Origin: Pseudomonas sp.
GTDB lineage: Bacteria > Pseudomonadota > Gammaproteobacteria > Pseudomonadales > Pseudomonadaceae
Length of the DNA: 5,624 nucleotides
Assembly (NCBI GenBank): GCA_029239415.1
Contig: JAQZAY010000249.1
Span: forward strand, 1 to 5,624
Direction of reading: 5' to 3'
Part shown: piece by piece, positions 1 to 5,624 of the stretch
Position numbering within the stretch: position 1 is the stretch's first letter
How the letters are laid out: each line of letters begins with the position of its first letter
Translations under genes and position numbers: made by a program
The notes under the pieces: model-generated
Seen by the model: only the letters and a program-made list of their open reading frames with translations
What the model was told of the DNA's origin: nothing
The model's database searches: none

Positions 1-3000
1 GCCTGACGACGGGCGCGGTGCGGATCCAGATGCAGTGCCAGGCTTTCCAGGCTCAATGGCTTGAACAGGCAGTCGTCCATGCCTTGCTGCAGGCAACGCA
101 GGCGCTCGCGGATCTGCGCGTTCGCCGTGCACCCCAGGAACAGGCATGGCTCCAGGTGCTTGCGACGCTCGTGCTCGCGCACCGCCTTGACCAGCTGATA
201 GCCGTTGATACCCGGCATGTTGCAATCGCTGATCACCACATCGTAGGCACCGCGCAGCCAGGCGCGCAGCCCGGCGGCGCCATGTTCGGCCACGGTCACT
301 CGATGGCCGAGAAACGTCAGTTGGCGCTCAAGCAGCACCCGGTTGGCCGGATAGTCGTCGACCACCAGCACCTGCAACGCCGGCAAGCGACTGCGCGATG
401 TCTCGCGTGCGGTCTGCCGGGGCGCGATCGCGCCGGGAACCGCGTCGAACTGCACCTGCACCCGGGTGCCACAGCCCAGCACGCTGTGCAGCTCCAGCCT
501 GCCCTGCATCAGCGCAGCCAGGCTACGGCAGATGCTCAGGCCCAGACCGGCGCCGACGCGGCTGCCGCGGCCACCGGCAGCCTGTCGATAGGGGGCGCCC
601 AGGCGCGCCAGATCGGTCTGCGCGATGCCCTGCCCGGTGTCTTCCACGCTCAACTCCACCCGTGCACCGCGGGCCTGCGGCCACACGCCAAGGACCACGG
701 TGACCTGACCTTCGCGGGTGAACTTGATGGCATTGCTGAGCAGGTTGGCGATGATCTGCTTGAAACGCACCGGATCGACACTGAGCCAGGTGTCGGGCGC
801 GCCCAGCATGTCGAGCTTGAGCCGCAGATGTTTCTCTCGGGCCTGGGCCTGGAACAGGCCGACGGTTTCATTCGCCAGTTGCCCCAACTGACAAGGCGCA
901 GGCAGCAATTCCAGCCGACCGGCCTCGATGCGGGTGACGTCGAGGATATCGCCGATCAGCGCCAGCAGACCGTTGGCCGACTGCGAGGCGACCTCCAGGG
1001 CCGGTTTGTCGAGCATGCCCTGCTCGGCTTTCTTCAGGGCCAGTTCGAGCATGCCCAGCACCGCGTTCATCGGCGTGCGTATCTCATGGCTCATGGTCGC
1101 CAGGAAGGTCGTCTTGGCCTGGTTGGCCGCTTCGGCCTGGGCCTGGGCGTCGCGGTAGGCCTCGCACAGGCGCTGGCGTTCGGTGATGTCGACCCACCCG
1201 GCAATCAAGCCTTGAATACGACCGTCGACACCGCGGTAGGGCAGCATCCAATGATGAATGATCAGCACATCGCCTGATTGCAGGGTGAGCGTGCGGTCCT
1301 CCACCACCGGTTCGCCGCGGTCCATCACCTGCATGTACACGTCCTGGGCAACCTGTGCGTGCGCCTCTTCGAGCAGGCCATAGCCGGTCAGCGGCTTGTT
1401 CAGGATGTCCTCGCGCGTCACGCCCAAGGCCTGCAGGTAGCTGGTGTTGCAGTTGATCAGGCGCGCTTGGCGATCGCGGATGTAGATCGGATGGGGAGTG
1501 CCGTCGATCATCACCCGCATGAACTCCAGTTGCGTGGTCAGGGCACGCTCGGCATCCACGCGCTGGCGGATCAGGCGCTTGAGGTAGCTGACCCAGCCCA
1601 GTGCCAGCAACAACAGCAGCAAGGCTGCGGCAAACCCTTGCATGATCGCCCAGCGGTAGCGTTGCCACAGACCGTCGGTGACGATCATTTCAGTGCGCCA
1701 GTGACGGGTCAGTTCGCTCATGTGCGGCGGTGGGATGTCCTGCAGGGCGCTGTCGAGGATCGACTGCAGCACTTGAGCCCGAGGCGATACGGCGAAGGCG
1801 AAATGGACCGGCGCCAGTGGCAGCGCCACACTGATGCGCAGCCGGTTGCGATACTGTCGCGCGATCATGTAGCGCGCGGCGATCAGGGGCAGCACCGCCG
1901 CCTCAGCGTGGCCGCGGTCGAGCATGGCCAGCGCCTCGGCCGTACTGACCGCGTCCAGCCGGGTGATCGAGGGGTAGTTTTCCTGCAGCCATTCATGCAC
2001 GCGGCTGCCCTCCACCAGCACGACGCGCTTGCCGCTCGCCTGCTCCAGCGAGACCAGGCCTCGCGCGCCCTCGCGGGTAACCAGTACCGGCGAGCTGCTC
2101 AGGAAACCTCGGCTGAATGCCAGGCGGGTCTGCCGCTCGGCGCTGGGGATCATGGCCGCGATCAGATCGGCCTCGCCGCGTTCGATCATTTCGCTCATAC
2201 GTGTCAGCGAAGTGCCCTCGATCACCTCGATGGCCAGCCCGGTGCGCCGGGCAATCTGTTGCAGCACGTCAGCCGCCACCCCGGCGAAGCGGCCCTGATC
2301 GTCGCGGTAGCTGACCGGCACGAAACGCGGATCCATCAGCACCCGCAGTTCGCGACGTCCGGCCAGCCACTGCCGCTGTGCGGCGTTCAAGGTCAATGCC
2401 ACCGGCTCCGCCACGTCCGGGCGCTCGACGCTCCAGCGGCGCAGGATGGTCGCCCGCGCGTCGTCGGGTATGGCCGCCAGGGCCTTGTCCAAAAGCCGCA
2501 ACAGGCGCGCATCCTGCGGGCCGACGGCAAAGCCGAAGGCATGCCCTTCGATGCCCTCGGCCGATTGCAGCCGCAACGCAGGCAACTGGCTGCCATCGGC
2601 CTGGTAGACCATCGCCAGGGCCCCGCCGACGTACAGGTCAGCCTGCTGATACGCCACGGCCGCCATGGCGTTCAGGGGGGTGGGATGGAACTGCAGCTGA
2701 GCGGTCGGGAAGCGTTCGCGCACCTCGCTGGGCGAGACATGGTCCCGCACCAGGGCCACGCGCACCGGCGAGGCAGGATCGGCATCCAGCGCCCACTCCC
2801 GGCGCGTGGCCAGCACAGGCCGATCGCCGATATAGGGGTTCGAGAGCAGCAGCCCATGACGCAACACTTCGCGCCGACTGGAGGTGCCCAGCACCTGGAC
2901 CTCGCCCGCCTTCAGCGCAGCCAGCGCCAGCTCACGGGACGGATAGGCCTGCACTTCCACCTTCAATTCGAGCAGCTGTGCCAGCAGGTCCAGATAATCG

Positions 3001-3266
3001 GCGCTGATGCCTTCGTAGGTGGCGCCGTTGGCGGACAGGTCGAACGGCGCGTAATCGGGGCGGCTGACGCCCACCCGCAAGACGCGCCGGGCGCGCAGCC
3101 ACTGGCGGTCGCGATCGGCCAACTGGACCTGCAAGCGGTCGAACCAGACGATCTCTGGCTGCGACCGGCCATGCAGCGGCAGCATCTCGGCGTGGACCAG
3201 GGCCGTACTGGCCAGCCACACGAGTACCCAACGCGTGCCGTGACCGATTCCCGCCAGAAGGCTCAT
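1..3266 (-). CDS. BvgS/EvgS-type hybrid sensor histidine kinase with two periplasmic flytrap domains (C-terminus cut off)
   Basis: Inner-membrane sensor that should autophosphorylate and pass phosphate through its receiver towards the regulator encoded just upstream. My minus-strand translation is one open frame of 1088 codons. Layout: signal peptide 1-26 (ends LVHA); SBP_bac_3-like domain about 56-285 (LRVGVSRPDYAPF); a second about 297-525 (AAMIPSAERQTRLAFS, 370-385); membrane helix about 539-562; PAS about 579-697 (ends GWVDITERQ); HisKA with MSHEIRTPMN, phospho-acceptor H727; HATPase with N845 in LLSNAIKF, D876 in DTGQGI and G905 in GAGLGL; receiver from about 967 with D970, D971, phospho-acceptor D1014 and K1069. 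All catalytic residues expected here are present. The ATG lies 11 bases after the regulator's stop, behind a modest GGGTGG, so the genes are probably co-transcribed. BvgS and EvgS carry a C-terminal Hpt domain; here that part is outside the window. The ligand is unknown. Confidence 0.95.
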   Translation of the reverse strand, partial: MSLLAGIGHGTRWVLVWLASTALVHAEMLPLHGRSQPEIVWFDRLQVQLADRDRQWLRARRVLRVGVSRPDYAPFDLSANGATYEGISADYLDLLAQLLELKVEVQAYPSRELALAALKAGEVQVLGTSSRREVLRHGLLLSNPYIGDRPVLATRREWALDADPASPVRVALVRDHVSPSEVRERFPTAQLQFHPTPLNAMAAVAYQQADLYVGGALAMVYQADGSQLPALRLQSAEGIEGHAFGFAVGPQDARLLRLLDKALAAIPDDARATILRRWSVERPDVAEPVALTLNAAQRQWLAGRRELRVLMDPRFVPVSYRDDQGRFAGVAADVLQQIARRTGLAIEVIEGTSLTRMSEMIERGEADLIAAMIPSAERQTRLAFSRGFLSSSPVLVTREGARGLVSLEQASGKRVVLVEGSRVHEWLQENYPSITRLDAVSTAEALAMLDRGHAEAAVLPLIAARYMIARQYRNRLRISVALPLAPVHFAFAVSPRAQVLQSILDSALQDIPPPHMSELTRHWRTEMIVTDGLWQRYRWAIMQGFAAALLLLLLALGWVSYLKRLIRQRVDAERALTTQLEFMRVMIDGTPHPIYIRDRQARLINCNTSYLQALGVTREDILNKPLTGYGLLEEAHAQVAQDVYMQVMDRGEPVVEDRTLTLQSGDVLIIHHWMLPYRGVDGRIQGLIAGWVDITERQRLCEAYRDAQAQAEAANQAKTTFLATMSHEIRTPMNAVLGMLELALKKAEQGMLDKPALEVASQSANGLLALIGDILDVTRIEAGRLELLPAPCQLGQLANETVGLFQAQAREKHLRLKLDMLGAPDTWLSVDPVRFKQIIANLLSNAIKFTREGQVTVVLGVWPQARGARVELSVEDTGQGIAQTDLARLGAPYRQAAGGRGSRVGAGLGLSICRSLAALMQGRLELHSVLGCGTRVQVQFDAVPGAIAPRQTARETSRSRLPALQVLVVDDYPANRVLLERQLTFLGHRVTVAEHGAAGLRAWLRGAYDVVISDCNMPGINGYQLVKAVREHERRKHLEPCLFLGCTANAQIRERLRCLQQGMDDCLFKPLSLESLALHLDPHRARRQ

Positions 3267-3277
3267 CAGGCCACCCG

Positions 3278-3904
3278 TCAAACCAGAAAATTACGTTTGG
3301 CGAGCTCGGCCAGCTCGACCAGCGAGCCCATCTGCAGTTTGTCCATCAGGCGAAACTTGTAGGTGCTCACGGTCTTGTTGCTCAGCAGCATCAGTTCGCC
3401 AATGGCCTTGTTGCTCAAGCCGCGGGCCAGGTGCTGCAGGATGGTCAGTTCGCGGTTGGTCAGGCGGGCGATGCTGTCCGTCTCGCTGACCAGCGCATCG
3501 CTGTTGCGCACCGAGCTGAAGGCGACCACCGGAAAATAGGTGAATCCGGTCCCGATGGCCGTTACCGCCTTGCGCAGCTCGTTGAGGTCGTCGCACTTGG
3601 ACACATAACCCATGGCGCCCAGCTTCATGCAGCGCAGGGAAAAATGTTCGGCGGGCTGGGAGGTGAGGATGACGATCCGGCTGCTGGTCCCCAGTTCCTT
3701 GATCCTGGCGATGACGTCCATGCCGTCGAGTCCGGGCAGGGAGATGTCGAGCACGATCAGGTCGGGCTGGTGAGTCTTGGCCATGAGGACGCCATCGACG
3801 CCGTCCTTGGCCTCTGCGACCACGCTGAACCTTTCCTGCTTGAGCAACAGTTTGACGCTGGACCGGATGAACGGATGATCGTCGATTATCAGTGCTGTAC
3901 GCAT
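3278..3904 (-). CDS. LuxR/NarL-family response regulator, BvgA/EvgA-like
   Basis: DNA-binding response regulator, 208 residues, normal length for the family. The receiver spans about 1-120 with acidic pocket D8/D9, phospho-acceptor D53 in LIVLDISLPG, T81 and K103 in GYVSK. A LuxR-type helix-turn-helix follows at about 144-205, with LTNREL, GLSNKAIGELMLLSNKT and the recognition helix VSTYKFRLMDKLQ. SNKT-STYK in the recognition region is typical of the BvgA/EvgA branch. The ATG start is supported by an AGGAG Shine-Dalgarno six bases upstream. It is the first gene of an operon with the hybrid kinase 11 bases downstream, which is very likely its cognate partner. Its target genes are not shown; autoregulation through the upstream intergenic region is plausible because BvgA does this. 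RocA-like regulators of Pseudomonas are another possible closest relative. Confidence 0.96.
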   Translation of the reverse strand: MRTALIIDDHPFIRSSVKLLLKQERFSVVAEAKDGVDGVLMAKTHQPDLIVLDISLPGLDGMDVIARIKELGTSSRIVILTSQPAEHFSLRCMKLGAMGYVSKCDDLNELRKAVTAIGTGFTYFPVVAFSSVRNSDALVSETDSIARLTNRELTILQHLARGLSNKAIGELMLLSNKTVSTYKFRLMDKLQMGSLVELAELAKRNFLV

Positions 3905-3910
3905 GTGTTT

Positions 3911-3915
3911 CTCCT
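3911..3915 (-). promoter_or_regulatory. Shine-Dalgarno site of the response regulator gene
   Basis: On the minus strand the bases read CAGGAGAAACACATG, giving a strong AGGAG with a six-base spacer to the ATG at 3904. It fixes the start of the regulator. Confidence 0.85.
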
Positions 3916-3925
3916 GATTGCGCGG

Positions 3926-3939
3926 GCGCCGGACGGCGC
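3926..3939 (-). other. GC-rich hairpin in the regulator leader
   Basis: Five-base-pair arms GCGCC and GGCGC flank a four-base loop. The hairpin lies about ten bases upstream of the regulator's Shine-Dalgarno and would be in the 5' untranslated RNA. There is no U-run, so it is not a typical intrinsic terminator. It could affect ribosome loading or simply reflect GC-rich composition. Confidence 0.3.
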
Positions 3940-4049
3940 TTGCATGCCCGGTGCGTGCTTCCTTTGCAGCGTTTCGCAGCGCCTCTGTCGGTTCTGGATC
4001 AGGGGACGGCGGTCAAGCGCAGGACAAGACCACCTGCTGTAGGAGTGTT

Positions 4050-4062
4050 CCGCAAATTGCGG
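4050..4062. repeat. Short palindrome CCGCAA-A-TTGCGG
   Basis: Perfect six-base inverted arms around one central base. It is preceded by CTGTAGGAG at 4037-4045, the kind of sequence that borders many Pseudomonas REP elements, so it may be a worn REP remnant. It could equally be a binding site for a dimeric regulator. No U-run follows on either strand. Confidence 0.4.
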
Positions 4063-4095
4063 TTGGCGTCGGTCGCCTCATTCCGAGTTGGCTAT

Positions 4096-4107
4096 GGGAA
4101 GATTCCC
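4096..4107. repeat. Palindrome GGGAA-GA-TTCCC
   Basis: Perfect five-base inverted arms around a two-base centre, in the AT-richer part of the divergent region. It is the only paired element of the five TTCCC/GGGAA copies here and is the best single candidate for a dimer operator. Confidence 0.45.
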
Positions 4108-4221
4108 AAACGCTTGAGTGAAATTTTCCCTAGCCTCGTAGGATGGCCACGCTTCAAGCGCCCCCTGTTCAGCGGTGCCAGTATTCCCGTGCCGTGCTGA
4201 CATGAAAGCCGGACAATTCCC
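4096..4221. promoter_or_regulatory. Cluster of TTCCC elements, possible operator region
   Basis: Five copies of TTCCC or its complement lie at 4096-4100 (minus), 4103-4107, 4126-4130, 4184-4188 and 4217-4221 (plus). About 0.25 would be expected in 126 bases of equal composition counting both strands. The copy TTTCCCTA at 4125-4132 resembles the TTTCCTA-like heptads bound by BvgA, and a BvgA-like regulator is encoded next door. That it is the regulator's operator is inference; no binding is shown. Confidence 0.3.
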
Positions 4222-4248
4222 AAGCTTTCAGAGAAATCTCCTACACGT

Positions 4249-4316
4249 GGACCGCCGCAAACGTCTGCGAATGTCGCCGACGGGACTTCCGCGCACGGCC
4301 GCGGTCCATTGCAGAC
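4249..4316 (+). other. Crossing complementary segments in the topoisomerase leader, possible pseudoknot
   Basis: GGACCGC (4249-4255) is complementary to GCGGTCC (4301-4307). GTCTGC-G-AATG (4263-4273) pairs with CATTGCAGAC (4307-4316), ten pairs with one bulged G. The two helices interleave, so they form either alternative hairpins or an H-type pseudoknot, ending 23 bases before the preferred start codon. They share base 4307, so both cannot form in full. Chance pairing in GC-rich DNA is a real alternative. Confidence 0.25.
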
Positions 4317-4339
4317 ACAGGCCACGGTTTTCTGCGCAA

Positions 4340-5365
4340 ATGTCCGACCTTCTCGAAATCGAACTTCCCGCCGATCTGCATTACGTTGACGACACCCAGC
4401 CCGGACTGCGTCGCAAGACGGTCCGTGGCCATTTCGCCTATTTCACGGCGGATGGCGAGCGCATTCGCGACGAAGCCGAAATCAAGCGCATCAATGCGCT
4501 GGTGATCCCGCCGGCCTACACCGACGTGTGGATCTGCGCCGACCCCCAGGGCCACCTGCAGGCCACCGGGCGCGATGCACGCGGGCGCAAGCAATACCGC
4601 TATCATCCGCGCTGGCGCGAGGTCCGGGATGAAGACAAGTACTCGCGCATGATCGAGTTCGGCAAGATGCTGCCCAAGGTGCGGCGGCAACTGGAGGCCC
4701 ATCTGGCCGCACCGGGGCTGGATCGCAACAAGGTCATGGCGGCGGTGGTGTCGTTGCTCGACAACACGCTGATTCGCGTCGGCAACACCCAGTACGCCCG
4801 AGACAACAAGTCCTATGGGCTGACCACCATGCGCAACAAGCATGTCGAGGTGAAAGGTCACACGATCGCCTTCCAGTTCCGCGGCAAAAGCGGCGTCGAA
4901 CACTCGGTGACGGTGAAGGACCGGCGCCTGGCCACGATCGTCAAGCGTTGCATGGAGTTGCCCGGCCAGAATCTGTTCCAGTACCTGGATGAGGAAGGTC
5001 AACGGCACAGCGTCAGTTCCCACGACGTGAATGCCTACCTGCACCAGATCACCGGCGCTCATTTCACCGCCAAGGACTATCGCACCTGGGCTGGCAGTGC
5101 CCTGGCCCTGGCCATGCTGCGTGAGCTGCATTGGCAGCCGGAGCCCGATGCGAAGAAGCACATCGTCGACATGGTCAAGGCGGTGGCCAAACAGTTGGGC
5201 AACACGCCGACGGTCTGTCGCAAGTGCTACATCCATCCCAAGGTGCTGGAGCACTTCGTCATGGGTGAACTGGCCAAATTGCCCAAGCCGCGCCAGCGCA
5301 AGGGGCTGCGCCTGGAGGAAGTCGCCCTGGCAACGTTTCTCGAGCGCCTGGTGGCGGCTGCATAA
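4340..5365 (+). CDS. Type IB DNA topoisomerase (bacterial, poxvirus-like)
   Basis: Relaxes supercoiled DNA by nicking one strand through a 3'-phosphotyrosyl intermediate, without ATP. The protein has 341 residues from the preferred start. The N-terminal domain contains [14 protein letters not shown] (13-26) and [16 protein letters not shown] (51-66); the catalytic domain follows from about residue 95. Active-site positions are R146 (LIRVGN), K183 (FRGKSGVEH), R248 (KDYRTW), N288 (LGNTP) and nucleophile Y297 (CRKCYIHP). Spacings of 37, 65, 40 and 9 closely match Deinococcus topoisomerase IB. Asn replaces the His of poxviral enzymes, as in Deinococcus. The frame stays open upstream to an ATG at 4175, with another at 4271, but the first family-like sequence begins just after 4340 and the upstream part looks like low-quality coding sequence. 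No start has a strong Shine-Dalgarno, so the start is less sure than the identity. It ends 81 bases before a UvrA-family gene on the same strand. Confidence 0.96.
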   Translation: MSDLLEIELPADLHYVDDTQPGLRRKTVRGHFAYFTADGERIRDEAEIKRINALVIPPAYTDVWICADPQGHLQATGRDARGRKQYRYHPRWREVRDEDKYSRMIEFGKMLPKVRRQLEAHLAAPGLDRNKVMAAVVSLLDNTLIRVGNTQYARDNKSYGLTTMRNKHVEVKGHTIAFQFRGKSGVEHSVTVKDRRLATIVKRCMELPGQNLFQYLDEEGQRHSVSSHDVNAYLHQITGAHFTAKDYRTWAGSALALAMLRELHWQPEPDAKKHIVDMVKAVAKQLGNTPTVCRKCYIHPKVLEHFVMGELAKLPKPRQRKGLRLEEVALATFLERLVAAA

Positions 5366-5390
5366 GAGCGCCAAGCGAGGATGGCCGGAA

Positions 5391-5420
5391 TTGTGGGTGG
5401 CGACTGCGGTCGGTTATAGC
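5391..5420 (+). promoter_or_regulatory. Possible sigma-70 promoter for the UvrA-family gene
   Basis: TTGTGG (5391-5396) and TATAGC (5415-5420) are separated by 18 bases, and transcription would start about 20 bases before the ATG at 5447. The match is partial (3/6 and 4/6). No hairpin with a U-run lies between the topoisomerase stop and this site, so read-through from upstream is also possible. Confidence 0.3.
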
Positions 5421-5436
5421 ACGGCTCATACATTCC

Positions 5437-5440
5437 AAGG
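5437..5440 (+). promoter_or_regulatory. Shine-Dalgarno site of the UvrA-family gene
   Basis: AAGG sits six bases upstream of the ATG at 5447 and supports that start. Confidence 0.6.
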
Positions 5441-5446
5441 CTTTTC

Positions 5447-5624
5447 ATGAAACCTACCGCTCCCAGCGGCTTCGTCCAGGTTCGCGGCGCTCGCGAACAC
5501 AACCTCAAGAACGTCGATGTCGATATTCCACGCGATGCCCTGGTGGTCTTCACCGGGGTCTCGGGGTCGGGCAAATCGTCGTTGGCATTCGGCACCCTCT
5601 ACGCCGAGGCGCAACGGCGCTACT
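5447..5624 (+). CDS. uvrA: UvrA-family ABC ATPase, N-terminal 59 residues only
   Basis: UvrA proteins are DNA-binding ABC ATPases that recognise damaged DNA in nucleotide excision repair. Only the start is in the window. It shows the family signature [19 protein letters not shown] (12-30), a Walker A motif GVSGSGKSS (37-45) with K43, and [14 protein letters not shown] (46-59). Canonical UvrA of E. coli has [27 protein letters not shown] sequence; the changes to GVSGSG, AFGT and AEAQ are typical of the second UvrA class (UvrA2-like paralogues). The extra residues before VRGAREHN fit that too. In Pseudomonas the canonical uvrA usually lies next to ssb, not next to a topoisomerase, which also favours a paralogue. 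The class call is inference from 59 residues; the family call is firm. Confidence 0.93.
   Translation, partial: MKPTAPSGFVQVRGAREHNLKNVDVDIPRDALVVFTGVSGSGKSSLAFGTLYAEAQRRY

Larger units (their letters stand above)
3905..4339. other. Divergent intergenic control region, no gene recognised
   Basis: These 435 bases separate the minus-strand regulator from the plus-strand topoisomerase. Short open frames cross it, but none has a good ribosome site or a recognisable product. It must hold the promoters for both directions, yet no strong sigma-70 match stands out. The best guess for the topoisomerase side is TTGAGT (4114-4119) with TAGGAT (4139-4144), spacer 19, which is weak. For the regulator side, TTGACC on the minus strand (4016-4011) resembles a -35 box but lacks a clear -10 partner. 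The stretch 4080-4240 is more AT-rich than the flanking genes and contains the TTCCC cluster. A direct repeat of GCAGCG (3966-3971 and 3976-3981) is spaced one helical turn apart. Confidence 0.7.

Noticed and set aside
18..3362. Two very long plus-strand open frames (18-1277 and 1278-3362) opposite the sensor kinase
   Set aside because: They are in exact codon register with the kinase on the other strand, so they stay open only because the kinase avoids TTA, CTA and TCA codons. Their products are Gln/His/Arg/Ala-rich, show no domain and lack ribosome sites.
3286..4085. Similar stretches AAATTACGTTTGGCG (end of regulator) and AAATTGCGGTTGGCG (intergenic) as a possible duplication
   Set aside because: The 15-base resemblance with two mismatches does not extend cleanly on either side and one copy is conserved coding sequence; chance is the simpler reading.
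3892..4200. Small open frames in the divergent region (102, 67 and 77 codons)
   Set aside because: No Shine-Dalgarno, no recognisable product, and composition unlike the neighbouring genes; they overlap each other and the likely control elements.
4241..5374. 377-codon minus-strand frame opposite the topoisomerase
   Set aside because: Same in-register antisense effect of GC-rich codon use. The plus strand carries a full set of topoisomerase IB motifs, and the antisense product has no recognisable family.
5366..5446. Intrinsic terminator between the topoisomerase and the UvrA-family gene
   Set aside because: No GC-rich stem followed by a T-run is visible in these 81 bases on the plus strand.
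1..5624. Defence island, prophage, transposon or CRISPR content
   Set aside because: No integrase, transposase, terminal inverted repeats, direct-repeat array, tRNA end or toxin-antitoxin pair was found; gene content and composition look like ordinary chromosome.

Overview
The window is GC-rich and looks like chromosomal DNA from a gammaproteobacterium, most likely a Pseudomonas. This rests on codon use that almost avoids TTA, CTA and TCA, a BvgS/EvgS-type sensor beside a BvgA/EvgA-type regulator, and a bacterial topoisomerase IB beside a UvrA paralogue. The genus is inferred from style and gene content, not from a marker gene.

Left part (1-3904, minus strand): a two-gene two-component operon. 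A 208-residue LuxR/NarL-family response regulator (3904-3278) is followed after 11 bases by a large hybrid sensor kinase (3266 to beyond position 1). The kinase reads in one unbroken frame for 1088 codons: signal peptide, two periplasmic Venus-flytrap domains, one membrane helix, PAS, HisKA, HATPase and receiver. The left edge cuts it just after the receiver, so whether it ends in an Hpt domain is not visible. The expected route is a periplasmic or redox signal, then a phosphorelay, then transcriptional control by the regulator.

Middle (3905-4339): a 435-base divergent control region with no convincing gene. It holds a strong Shine-Dalgarno for the regulator with a GC-rich hairpin next to it, two short palindromes, five TTCCC/GGGAA elements between 4096 and 4221 that could be operators, and crossing complementary segments upstream of the topoisomerase gene.

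Right part (4340-5624, plus strand): a type IB DNA topoisomerase with all five expected active-site positions at family spacing. After an 81-base gap with a possible promoter comes the start of a UvrA-family ABC ATPase, cut by the right edge after 59 codons. These two genes concern DNA topology and DNA damage recognition, and have no obvious mechanistic link to the divergent sensory operon.

I see no mobile element, CRISPR array, tRNA or rRNA. The most useful leads are the operator-like cluster, the unidentified ligand of the double-flytrap sensor, and the topoisomerase IB-UvrA pairing.
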